From Sphingomonas yabuuchiae (lineage in GTDB: Bacteria > Pseudomonadota > Alphaproteobacteria > Sphingomonadales > Sphingomonadaceae), in NCBI RefSeq assembly GCF_014199595.1, contig NZ_JACHNX010000001.1, forward strand, positions 496,001 through 560,000: a DNA stretch of 64,000 nt. The letters run 5' to 3'. This document shows positions 1 to 7,086 of this stretch, one piece after another (within the stretch, counting starts at the first letter, position 1; each line of letters starts with the position of its first letter). The notes under the pieces are model-generated. The model saw nothing but the letters and a program-made list of their open reading frames with translations, did not search any database and was not told the DNA's origin. The translations under genes and the position numbers were made by a program.

Positions 1-627
1 GCGGACGCATTCGCGGTAGACGTAGGCTTCGGTCCTGTAGATCGGTTCCACGCCTCCGATGAGCCGCTCCTGTTTCTTCTGGCGGCAGTAGCTCGCGTCC
101 GGGAGAACGTCGCCGATCTGATTGCAGGAGAAGCCGAACCACCACGCGTCGGCGTGGCCCTGGCCCTTTGCAGCCTCGTTCTCGTAAACCGTCTGCCTGT
201 GCGATCGCGATACGACGCGTTCGCGCTTCTCCCGGCCGGACGGATGGCAGATCGAAACGTCTTCCGGTTCGGAGGCTCGGCAGGCAGCGGCATAGTCGAT
301 TCCGCCGTGCACGCCGATGAGGAGATCATTGAGGGAACCGGTGCCGCGACCGAACATCGGATGACCGGGCGGGACCGACACGTATCCGGCGAGATACTTG
401 CCGAGCGGCGAACGGCGCATGATGCAGCCGTAGCCGGTGGGCATGTCGGTCCAGCTGATCTTGTCCGCCTCCTCGCTCCACGGTCCCGATCCGACGGGAT
501 GCACCGCCGGCACGTGGAAGACGGCATCGACCTGAACGAGGTCGCCGCCTCCCGCCATCGTCCGGGTCATGGACCGGGGAGCGTCGGTGATGGTGATCTC
601 GTTGCGGCTCTTCTTCGGCATTGGCAT
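1..627 (-). CDS. Conserved hypothetical protein of mobile elements (3' end cut by window edge)
   Basis: The reading frame is open on the minus strand from ATG at 627 to the window edge (209 codons, no stop), so the C-terminus is missing. A purine-rich GATGGGAAG lies just upstream. The protein contains W-T-D-M-P-T-G-Y-G-C, then GYVSVPPGHPMFGRG, VHGGIDYAAAC and later a DAWWFGFSCNQIGD motif. This order (Y-x-x-V-P-x-G-H-P, V-H-G-G, W-W-F-G-F-x-C-x-x-x-G-D) is, from memory, that of a cytosolic hypothetical family carried by prophages and integrative elements of Proteobacteria; its function is unknown. Its presence supports the view that the left part of the window is accessory DNA. The call as a real gene rests on the consistent motif content; no function is inferred. 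Confidence 0.7.
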   Translation of the reverse strand, partial: MPMPKKSRNEITITDAPRSMTRTMAGGGDLVQVDAVFHVPAVHPVGSGPWSEEADKISWTDMPTGYGCIMRRSPLGKYLAGYVSVPPGHPMFGRGTGSLNDLLIGVHGGIDYAAACRASEPEDVSICHPSGREKRERVVSRSHRQTVYENEAAKGQGHADAWWFGFSCNQIGDVLPDASYCRQKKQERLIGGVEPIYRTEAYVYRECVR

Positions 628-1339
628 GTCTTCCCATCTCGTTGTCAGGCTTCGACGAGATGTGCAGACGTGGCTTCTTATCCAAACGATAGAGCGGATC
701 AGTTTGCCAGGAACGAGGATCAGTTTGTCGGCGCCGTCGCTCCGATCACGGACTTGGCGGATCGGCTTGGCTTTACCGCTATGATCGCGACTGAAAATTG
801 TGAGGTTGTAAGCCGTCGCGGTCGGTGACCGAAAGTTTCGGTCGAACCCGGGAAACACTTTTCCGATCGATCCCGTGAGCGAAATCAGGGCCACCCTTTC
901 GCAGGAGGACGCGCCGCGAGTTTGGAGACGGGCCGATCCAGGTCAAGCGGATGGCGATGCTCACGGGCGTCAACTCGCGCACGGTCAGGAAACAGCTGCA
1001 GTCGGACAACGGCCCGAACGGCGCGGGGCTGGTCGTCCTTATGCGGCACTCCGAGCAGGTGACGAGCGCGGTGCTGGGCCTCGCGGACAGGCGCGAGACA
1101 CGCCGCGGGTTGCGGAGGAAGGCATGCGGCGCCATCTGCGCGCTTCACTGCACGCGATTCTCGGCCACCTATGTCTGGACTGACCGCGATCTGGCCGCTG
1201 GCGGCCGATATTCCGCACTCGTCCGGATCGGGTGTGTCGATCTGACCAGTGGGGACACTTTGCAACCTTGCCGCCGGTCCGTCCTCTGCTATCAAAGACT
1301 TGCGGTCCGCGATGGGGGAATTGGCCGCGGGGGGATCAG
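628..1339. other. Intergenic stretch between the partial gene and the motor-like operon
   Basis: Apart from the HTH remnant at about 918-1103, I see no supported gene in this stretch. Open frames on both strands are rich in Arg/Ala/Pro and carry no recognisable motif. The stretch should hold the divergent promoters for the minus-strand gene ending at 1 and for the operon starting at 1340, but I cannot assign -10/-35 boxes with confidence. Confidence 0.4.
918..1103 (+). pseudogene. Remnant of an HTH-type element-borne regulator
   Basis: One frame here encodes a stretch containing IQVKRMAMLTGVNSRTVRK followed by NGPNGAGLVVLMRHS and VLGLADRRE. It resembles the small helix-turn-helix proteins of integrative elements, whose pattern is roughly K-R-x-A-x-x-T-G-x-x-x-R-T-V-x-N-W then N-G-P-S-G and a helix ending in L-A-G-R. 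The frame has a stop at 876, no convincing start with a ribosome binding site, and the sequence after about residue 60 turns into low-complexity arginine-rich shadow coding. I read this as a decayed gene. A short functional protein starting at ATG 951 cannot be excluded. Confidence 0.35.
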
Positions 1340-2770
1340 GTGCTCGACAGAATCGGAGCGTTTCTGGGCCGGACCGGCGAGTCCAGCCATGCATACGACG
1401 TGTCCACGGAGACGTTCGTCCAGCCGCGTCTCGACCGGTTGGCGACCGACCTCCACCTCGAGCGCGACGGACTTTCCCGCGGTGCGGACGAGGAGCCCTC
1501 GAACGAACGCACGGAGTTCGACCTCGTGGAGACGCGGATCGTCGATAGGATCGAGAGGGAGCGCGCCAACGCGGACAACCAGTTCCGCGATATGATGAAC
1601 ACCTACCGCGACCGCATCTTCGATCTCGAGTTCGACACCAAGGTGAGCCAGATCCGTTCTGCGGCTGACATCGGCGTGGCGGCGATCGAGGGCGAGGCGG
1701 CGAAAGGCGTGGATCGGCTCAACCCGCTGCGTCGGGACATGCTCGAAGCGGAGCGTCATCTGACGACGTTCCGCCAGAAGCACGGAATTGATCGACCGGC
1801 CGACTATCCACGCACGTCGGGTCAGCGGTGGTTCCTGTATGGCGTCCTGTTCGTCGTGCTGATCGTCGAGATGCTTCTGAACGGCGTGTTCTTCGCCGAA
1901 GGCAGTCCGCTCGGGCTTGTCGGGGGCTGGTTCCAGGCGGCCATCTTTGCCGCACTTAACATCGGTATTGGTTGGGGGGGCGGCCGGGTCGGCACGACGC
2001 TCGTCTGGCATCGGTTCGTCGCACTGCGGATCGTCGGCTGGGCGGTACTGGCATCCTATGTCGCGGCGGCGACGTTCCTCAATCTCATGGTCGCTCACTA
2101 CCGCTCGGCGTTCTCGGTCGATCCGGAACATCCAGGGGCCGTCGCGATGCGAACCATCCGGGACGGTGCCTTCTCCGGACTCGATGCGGCGTCGCTGACG
2201 ATGTTCGCGCTGGGTGGCGCCTTCTCGATCATCGCCCTCGTCGATGGGCGTCGTATGGGAGACCCCTACTTCGGCTATGACCGCCCTTCGCGGGCGTTCG
2301 ACGAGCGGCGTCAGGACTATCTCGACGACCGGCAGGACCTCCTCGACGCGATCCGCGCAGCCTACGAGGATGCCCACGACAGCATGAATTCCGAGCATGA
2401 CGATCTGACACGCCGACGGTCGGAGAGCCGATCGATCCACGAGGCGATCGCCCGGACGACGCGCGGCTACGACGCCCATCTTGGTTTCCTCGAGCGGCTC
2501 GGAAACGATCTTCTCGGTATATACCGCGAGGCGAACCGGAGAGCCCGGTCGACGCCGGTGCCGGCGCACTTCAACCGCAGGTGGGAGATGCCGCGCGGCG
2601 CGTCGCCGTCCTATGGCGAGATCCGATATTCCGACGAGGAGGTTTCGCGCATCACTTCGGAAGCAAAGGCCGAGCTGGACGCGCAGTCCGATAGGCTCAA
2701 CGAGGCGCACGAGCGGGCCATGACGCGCCTCCGTTCGCTTGACGACCTGGAGGCCTCGAATGTCCCGTGA
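1340..2770 (+). CDS. Four-TM membrane protein with N- and C-terminal coiled coils (motor-like operon gene A)
   Basis: I prefer GTG 1340 because GCGGGGGGATCAG lies directly upstream; the frame stays open further 5' to 1232, but that extension is low-complexity. The 476-residue product has a charged helical N-terminal part (about 60-140), four predicted TM segments (about 165-187, 193-215, 231-252, 285-303) and a charged helical C-terminal part (about 310-476). It has no signal peptide, so both helical parts should be cytoplasmic. I do not recognise a named family. The stop overlaps the next start by 11 bp, making it the first gene of a tightly coupled operon with the vWA-like, MotA-like and MotB-like genes. 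A role as an inner-membrane scaffold or sensor of that complex is inference only. Confidence 0.75.
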   Translation: MLDRIGAFLGRTGESSHAYDVSTETFVQPRLDRLATDLHLERDGLSRGADEEPSNERTEFDLVETRIVDRIERERANADNQFRDMMNTYRDRIFDLEFDTKVSQIRSAADIGVAAIEGEAAKGVDRLNPLRRDMLEAERHLTTFRQKHGIDRPADYPRTSGQRWFLYGVLFVVLIVEMLLNGVFFAEGSPLGLVGGWFQAAIFAALNIGIGWGGGRVGTTLVWHRFVALRIVGWAVLASYVAAATFLNLMVAHYRSAFSVDPEHPGAVAMRTIRDGAFSGLDAASLTMFALGGAFSIIALVDGRRMGDPYFGYDRPSRAFDERRQDYLDDRQDLLDAIRAAYEDAHDSMNSEHDDLTRRRSESRSIHEAIARTTRGYDAHLGFLERLGNDLLGIYREANRRARSTPVPAHFNRRWEMPRGASPSYGEIRYSDEEVSRITSEAKAELDAQSDRLNEAHERAMTRLRSLDDLEASNVP

Positions 2771-3596
2771 TCGCCGACCGCCGGCACGCAATCGGCGCAG
2801 AGAGCGCGAGACCGGCCAGTTCAGGCGGGGCGTCGCACTCTTCGTCGTCGGCGTTCTCGTCCTGCTCGGCATCGGCGGTCTCTACCTTTACGCTGGCCGG
2901 TCCAATCCGGCCCTGGATACCGATACGCTGTGTCCCTCGGGTGGCCCGACGGCCGTGACGGCCGTTGTCGTGGATGTGACCGATCCGGCGTCGAAGGTGA
3001 CGCAGGCCGCGATCAGATCGCGGGTCCTCGCCGCGGCGGACGACCTGCCGCGATTCGGCATGCTCAAGATATTCGCGGCCGGGTCGGACGAGAGCGCCCT
3101 GCTCCAGCCGCTGTTCGCCAAATGTAATCCGGGCACGAAGGCCGACGTCGATCAGCTCACCTCTTCACCCGAACTCGTCCAAAAGCGTCATGACGAGCAG
3201 TTCGAGCGCCCGCTGGCGAAAGCGCTCGACGGCGTGCTCGACGTGCCGAAGTCGGATGCGTCGCCGATCCTGGAGGGGGTGCAGGCTGTGACGGTGGCGG
3301 CGTTCCCGCCGGCGACGTCGAGGCTGCCTCGCCGACTGCTGGTCGCGTCGGACCTGATTCAGAATTCGCGGGCCTACTCGATGTATGGTGGGCCGCTGGA
3401 CGACCGGGCGGCAGAACGGGCCGGTGAGGCGATACCGGCGCAGCTGGAGGGGGTGAACGTCGAACTGCTGGTCATCAGGCGCGAGGCTCAGGACGCGCTC
3501 CAGGTGTCGCCGGCATTCGCGGACTTCTGGGAGGGGTGGTTCGGCACCTCAGGTGCGAGGGTGCGGCGGTCAACGCCGCTGCCGGGGAGGAACTGA
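2760..3596 (+). CDS. Membrane-anchored von Willebrand A-like protein (motor-like operon gene B)
   Basis: Start ATG 2760 overlaps the preceding gene by 11 bp. The 278-residue protein has an Arg-rich cytoplasmic N-terminus, one TM segment (about 25-46) and an exported domain. That domain begins with a hydrophobic strand followed by D72-V-T-D-P-A-S78, resembling a variant MIDAS (canonical D-x-S-x-S). It continues with a second strand near LLVASDLIQNS and a later VELLVIRRE strand, which is the beta/alpha order of a vWA fold. The assignment is by pattern, and the Ser-to-Thr/Asp variation makes metal binding uncertain. The gene ends in TGATG, so the MotA-like gene is translationally coupled. A periplasmic ligand-binding or peptidoglycan-facing role in the same complex is plausible but unproven. 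Confidence 0.65.
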   Translation: MSRDRRPPARNRRRERETGQFRRGVALFVVGVLVLLGIGGLYLYAGRSNPALDTDTLCPSGGPTAVTAVVVDVTDPASKVTQAAIRSRVLAAADDLPRFGMLKIFAAGSDESALLQPLFAKCNPGTKADVDQLTSSPELVQKRHDEQFERPLAKALDGVLDVPKSDASPILEGVQAVTVAAFPPATSRLPRRLLVASDLIQNSRAYSMYGGPLDDRAAERAGEAIPAQLEGVNVELLVIRREAQDALQVSPAFADFWEGWFGTSGARVRRSTPLPGRN

Positions 3597-4870
3597 TGCG
3601 GATGAAGGTGGAGGAGGGCACCGCGACGGTGCAGGCGGGAGCCTTTCTCGCGGCGGCTCTGGCTGGCGCGGCGTCGATCATGCTGCTGAAGACGTTCGGC
3701 GTGAGGCAGATGTTTGTGACCATAGCGCCCTGCCTAGTGATGGCCGCATATGCCTCCCTGATCGTCCGTCGATACTACCGTGCGCGGGCCGACCAGATAG
3801 GCGACAACCTCTATTACTTGGGTTTCATCTTCACCCTAGTCAGCCTCTCGGTATCCCTCGCCCAGTTCTCAGCAGGGGGGACGGCGGAGGAGATCGTCGC
3901 GAACTTCGGCGTCGCGCTGGCCACGACGCTGGTCGGCGTGACGCTACGCGTCGTATTCAGCCAGATGCGCAGCGACCCTTTCGAGACGGAGAAGGAGGCG
4001 CGGCTGCAGCTCGCGGAGGCCTCGCGGCGACTGAAGGTGGAGATGATGAACGCGAGTGCGGAGTTCGGCATGGCCGCGCGGGCGAGCCGACAATCGGTGG
4101 CCGACGCCATCGAGGAGATGCGTGAGAAGCTGGGCGCGACGCTCGACGAGGCCGGCGGCAGACTGCGCGACGCGGTGTCGCAGAGCGCGGAAGGGCTTGC
4201 CGGAGCCTCGAAGGGACTGGAATCCCAGCTGGGCGGCGCAGCGGCCAGGCTGTCGGAGGCGAGCGATGCGCTTCGCGGTGCGCTCGATGCGTCTCAGTCC
4301 CGCTGGGACGACGGTCTGCGCGTCTCGATGGAGCGCAACACCGAGTTCAACACCGTCGGACGGCGCCTTTCCGCGGCGGTCGACCGGTTGGCCAAGCGCA
4401 TGGAGGAGGGCGTCGGCCCCATCGACGGCGTGGAGCAGAGGTTCGCGGCGCTGTCTTCGGCGGCCGAGGGGCTGGAGGCACGCCTTGCGGGCGCGAGGGA
4501 GCAGCTGGACCGGGGCCTCGAGACAGTGGTCGCCATGGGCAGGGAGACGGTCGACGCCGGTCGGGTCGCGGCGGAGGCTTCGGCCGCGCTGCAGGCGCAG
4601 GCGGCGGGTCTCGAACGCGCCGTTGCGGCCATAGAGCGCGCGGAGATCGCGGCGGAAGCCATGGAGGCTCAGCCGGTGCGGATCAGCGAGGCGCTTGGCG
4701 ACGTGGAGGAGCAGGTCCGGTCGGTGATCGACCGCGCGACAGCGGCGATGGAGCGGGTTGAAGCGGCGAATGCCGCACCGCCGCCAGCGGAGCCTTCGAA
4801 CGATGAGGCTTCCCTCGTTCAGCCATACGTTCCGCCGGTGCACACCCTCCACGAACGGCCGCCCGCTTGA
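3596..4870 (+). CDS. MotA/TolQ/ExbB-like channel protein with a very long coiled-coil tail (gene C, ZorA-like)
   Basis: ATG 3596 shares one base with the previous stop and has GGGGAGGA upstream. The 424-residue product has four TM segments (about 13-31, 39-56, 72-91, 100-120). The last two carry a MotA/ExbB-type pattern: YYLGFIFTLVSL in TM3 and FGVALATTLVGVTLR in TM4, where the T-T-x-x-G is the usual stator signature. Residues 125 to about 400 are almost entirely charged Ala-rich helix without proline, followed by a Pro-rich end. A proton-channel core with a long cytoplasmic helical tail is the ZorA plan of Zorya anti-phage systems, but general similarity to other ExbB-like proteins would give the same picture. 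The MotB-like partner follows immediately. Confidence 0.7.
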   Translation: MRMKVEEGTATVQAGAFLAAALAGAASIMLLKTFGVRQMFVTIAPCLVMAAYASLIVRRYYRARADQIGDNLYYLGFIFTLVSLSVSLAQFSAGGTAEEIVANFGVALATTLVGVTLRVVFSQMRSDPFETEKEARLQLAEASRRLKVEMMNASAEFGMAARASRQSVADAIEEMREKLGATLDEAGGRLRDAVSQSAEGLAGASKGLESQLGGAAARLSEASDALRGALDASQSRWDDGLRVSMERNTEFNTVGRRLSAAVDRLAKRMEEGVGPIDGVEQRFAALSSAAEGLEARLAGAREQLDRGLETVVAMGRETVDAGRVAAEASAALQAQAAGLERAVAAIERAEIAAEAMEAQPVRISEALGDVEEQVRSVIDRATAAMERVEAANAAPPPAEPSNDEASLVQPYVPPVHTLHERPPA

Positions 4871-5838
4871 TGGCGTTCGGAACCGACCGCTCCGTCGAAA
4901 GGGACAATGCGACATACCGCAAGGGTCTGGTGCTCGGCCTCACGCTGGCGGAGCTCGGCATCCTCGTCATCTTCGTCCTGCTTCTGGCATTCGGGGCAGC
5001 GCTGCTGGCGAAAAACCGCGAGATCGCCGGCCTGAAGCGCGCGGTGCCGGAGGAGCGTGCTGCGTCTCGAGTCGAGCGGATGCTGAGGGAGAAGGCGGCC
5101 GATCCCGCGGCTGCGCGGTCGCTGGCGCGCGAGCTGGTGGATACCGCCGTGCGGCAGGACGCGGTCGTGGAAGCCGAGCGTCGGTTGGGGCAGGCCTCCG
5201 CCGCAGTATCGAAGGCGGAGCAGGCCGCGAGCGAATCCGAAGAGACTGCTTCGCGGAGTGGGATCTCCGTGGCGGATCGGACCGATCCGGATCGCGACAT
5301 GGAGCGGCGCGGAGAGGATCTGCGCCGTCGCATCGCGGACATCGCGGCCGAGCGGGATGCGCTCAAGGGGACCCTGGCGGATCTGCCCTCCGGCGAACGG
5401 GCGGTCGCAGACCGCGTGCTCTCGACCAGATTGGAGAACGAGCGCCTGAAGGGGAGCATGGCCTATGCCGCCAGACGCCTCGAGGCGCTCGGCAAGGGCT
5501 CGGAGAAGCCGGCCTGCTGGGCGACGCGCACGGGGTCACCTGAATACATCTTCGACGTGACCCTGACGTCCGGCGGAATCGTGACGCGGGACCGGGCGCT
5601 TCCGAACCGGCGCGCAGAGCAGGTGCGTCTCCCCCTTTCGAACATGGCCTATGGACGGGTTCTGCAGGGGCCTGGATTCCAGGCAATGACCAAGCCGCTC
5701 TTCGACTGGGGCGAGGCCCACGGTTGCCGTTTCTTCGTAATGGTGACCGACCGCACCGGCGCTTCGGAAAAGCGCCGCTACAAGACGCTTCTGCTGTGGG
5801 TGGAGGGGCATTTCTACAAGTATGAGAACCGGGCGTGA
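4870..5838 (+). CDS. MotB-like single-TM coiled-coil protein with a novel C-terminal domain (gene D)
   Basis: ATG 4870 overlaps the preceding TGA by one base. The 322-residue protein has a short N-terminus, one TM segment (about 19-46) with an acidic residue, Glu28, in its first third, a helical charged region (about 50-205) and a globular C-terminal domain (about 210-322). In MotB, ExbD and ZorB the single TM near the N-terminus carries an essential Asp at a similar depth, so Glu28 may be the ion-carrying residue. The C-terminal domain (motifs SPEYIFDVTL, HGCRFFVMVTDRTG, WVEGHFYKYE) is not the OmpA peptidoglycan-binding domain of MotB/ZorB and I do not recognise it. It closes the four-gene overlapping block; an SH3 gene follows after 39 bp. 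Confidence 0.7.
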   Translation: MAFGTDRSVERDNATYRKGLVLGLTLAELGILVIFVLLLAFGAALLAKNREIAGLKRAVPEERAASRVERMLREKAADPAAARSLARELVDTAVRQDAVVEAERRLGQASAAVSKAEQAASESEETASRSGISVADRTDPDRDMERRGEDLRRRIADIAAERDALKGTLADLPSGERAVADRVLSTRLENERLKGSMAYAARRLEALGKGSEKPACWATRTGSPEYIFDVTLTSGGIVTRDRALPNRRAEQVRLPLSNMAYGRVLQGPGFQAMTKPLFDWGEAHGCRFFVMVTDRTGASEKRRYKTLLLWVEGHFYKYENRA

Positions 5839-5877
5839 CGTCCGGCATCGAGGGGACGCGCATGAGGGGCACTGCGA

Positions 5878-6102
5878 ATGTTTCTGATGGCGACCGCACT
5901 GCTCTGGGCGGTCGGCGCCCACGCGGCTGTCGTCGGTGGGAACGACGTTAATTGCCGCATGGCGCCGCGGACAAACGCTACGGTCGTAGGGACGCTGCGG
6001 CGCGGAGAGGATGTGGCTGTCGTCTCGACCGAGGGCGCGTGGACCCGCGTCGACCCGCCGCGTCTTGCGGCGTGCTGGGTGCGAAGCGACCTGCTCGTCT
6101 GA
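5878..6102 (+). CDS. Secreted bacterial SH3-domain protein, apparently cut short by an in-frame stop
   Basis: ATG 5878 has GAGGGG upstream; the frame is closed at 5863. The 74-residue product has a signal peptide (MFLMATALLWAVGAHA, then AVVG) and an SH3b-type domain with NCRMAPRTNATVVGTLRRG and an ending ACWVRSDLLV. Bacterial SH3b domains usually bind cell-wall material in the periplasm. After TGA 6100-6102 the same frame continues for 96 codons and ends in a Cys-rich GPRGGRYCITSGG motif. From memory, sphingomonad SH3 proteins commonly carry both parts in one chain, so this looks like one gene split by a stop. It may be a nonsense mutation, a readthrough site or two separate genes. Confidence 0.65.
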   Translation: MFLMATALLWAVGAHAAVVGGNDVNCRMAPRTNATVVGTLRRGEDVAVVSTEGAWTRVDPPRLAACWVRSDLLV

Positions 6103-6393
6103 TCCTTGGCCACGTATGACACGTGGCCTGCTGCGCGAGCCGCGGGGCGGAAGTGGGCAGGCGCGAATATTGACCGCTCGTATGAGCGTGGTCTCGGCAT
6201 CCATCGCGCCCCCAGGAGCCAGCACGTGGCGCGATCCGCCCGGTCCGCACGATCGGGAACGCGTTGCAGCCGGTCCCGGGGGCTGTATGACGGCGGCGGC
6301 AGCTGTCCATGCGGCGGGGGTGGCGTCTGCGTCGGTCCCCGCGGCGGCCGCTACTGCATCACGAGCGGAGGCAACAAGCGCTATGGCGTCTGA
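6103..6393 (+). pseudogene. Detached C-terminal part of the SH3 protein, with a Cys/Gly-rich GPRGGRYCITSGG module
   Basis: The frame is that of the SH3 gene, directly after its TGA. The only internal initiation codon near the start is TTG 6106. The 96-residue stretch is basic and Ser/Arg-rich, then shows C-P-C-G-G-G-G-V-C-V-G-P-R-G-G-R-Y-C-I-T-S-G-G-N-K, split here by hyphens. This type of motif (C-x-C, then G-P-R-G-G-R-Y) recalls small basic adaptor modules often found at the ends of nuclease or SH3 proteins. Conservation of the tail without an evident start argues for a recent nonsense mutation or for readthrough. Independent translation from TTG is possible but less likely. Confidence 0.5.
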
Positions 6394-6447
6394 CGACACC
6401 CTCATCCTGCCAATCGATGTGGTTGCGCCGATCCCGGCGTCGAGCGT

Positions 6448-6990
6448 GTGAGCCGTGCCCTGCTGGCAATGGTGTTGATAGGCACCGTGTCGCTCGGCAC
6501 CCTGATCGGCGTTTCGGTGCCGCAGGGCGTAGGTGGCGGACCGGCTGAGACTTCGATCGCGCCGCACGGGCCGTCGAGATCCCCTCCGCCCGTCGAGGCG
6601 GACCCGGCAGCTCCGATGGCCATGGTGGGGGAGGCGACGTCGGACGGCGCGAAGTTCACGATATGCCATGTCGGTGGCGGGACGAACTGCGTTGTGGACG
6701 GCGACACCGCCTGGATCGATGGGGAGAAGGTGCGGATCGCTGACATCGACGCGCCGGAGACGCATCCGCCAAGATGCGGGTCGGAGGCGGAGCTCGGCGA
6801 CAGGGCGACCAGGCGCCTGGCGGAACTCATGAACGCCGGCCCGTTCGAGCTCCGCCGGTCGGACCGCGATGTCGATTTCTACGGGCGGCGTCTGCGCGTG
6901 CTTGTCCGCGACGGCCGGTCGCTGGGCGACCAGCTGGTCGGGGAGGGGCTGGCGCGACCGTGGGAGGGGCGGCGGCGTCCCTGGTGCTAA
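6448..6990 (+). CDS. Secreted thermonuclease (SNase-like) family protein
   Basis: The product (GTG start at 6448, 180 residues) has a hydrophobic N-terminal segment that acts as signal peptide or anchor, a Pro-rich linker and an SNase-type OB-fold nuclease domain from about residue 70. The family core is visible as VVDGDTAWIDGEKVRIADID followed by APET, then ELGDRATRRLAELM, FYGRRLRVLV and LVGEGLARPW. The Arg of VRIADID, the Glu of APET and the Arg of YGRRLR match the three catalytic positions of staphylococcal nuclease. The enzyme should cut DNA or RNA on the outside of the inner membrane. It lies 54 bp behind the SH3 remnant, on the same strand as the motor-like operon, so a link to that complex is possible. 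Confidence 0.85.
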   Translation: MSRALLAMVLIGTVSLGTLIGVSVPQGVGGGPAETSIAPHGPSRSPPPVEADPAAPMAMVGEATSDGAKFTICHVGGGTNCVVDGDTAWIDGEKVRIADIDAPETHPPRCGSEAELGDRATRRLAELMNAGPFELRRSDRDVDFYGRRLRVLVRDGRSLGDQLVGEGLARPWEGRRRPWC

Positions 6991-7086
6991 TCGCGTCGAT
7001 GGAATCTTACGCTCGTGCCCATCGGTCTCGCGGCCTGCGTCGACGCCGCCCCGATCACATCGCCCCTTATCTACGTACGATTCGGA

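Noticed and set aside
154..828. 224-codon plus-strand frame at the left edge
   Set aside because: The opposite strand encodes a motif-bearing protein (VPPGHPMFGRG, WWFGFSC) from ATG 627 off the window edge; the plus frame is its shadow.
1292..2872. 526-codon minus-strand open frame opposite operon gene A
   Set aside because: Arg-rich shadow; the plus strand has TM segments, a ribosome binding site and overlap with the next gene.
1340..5838. Calling the operon a canonical Zorya system
   Set aside because: No OmpA-type ZorB, no ZorC/ZorD helicase and no ZorE were found in the operon; only the MotA-like channel and single-TM acid pattern are shared.
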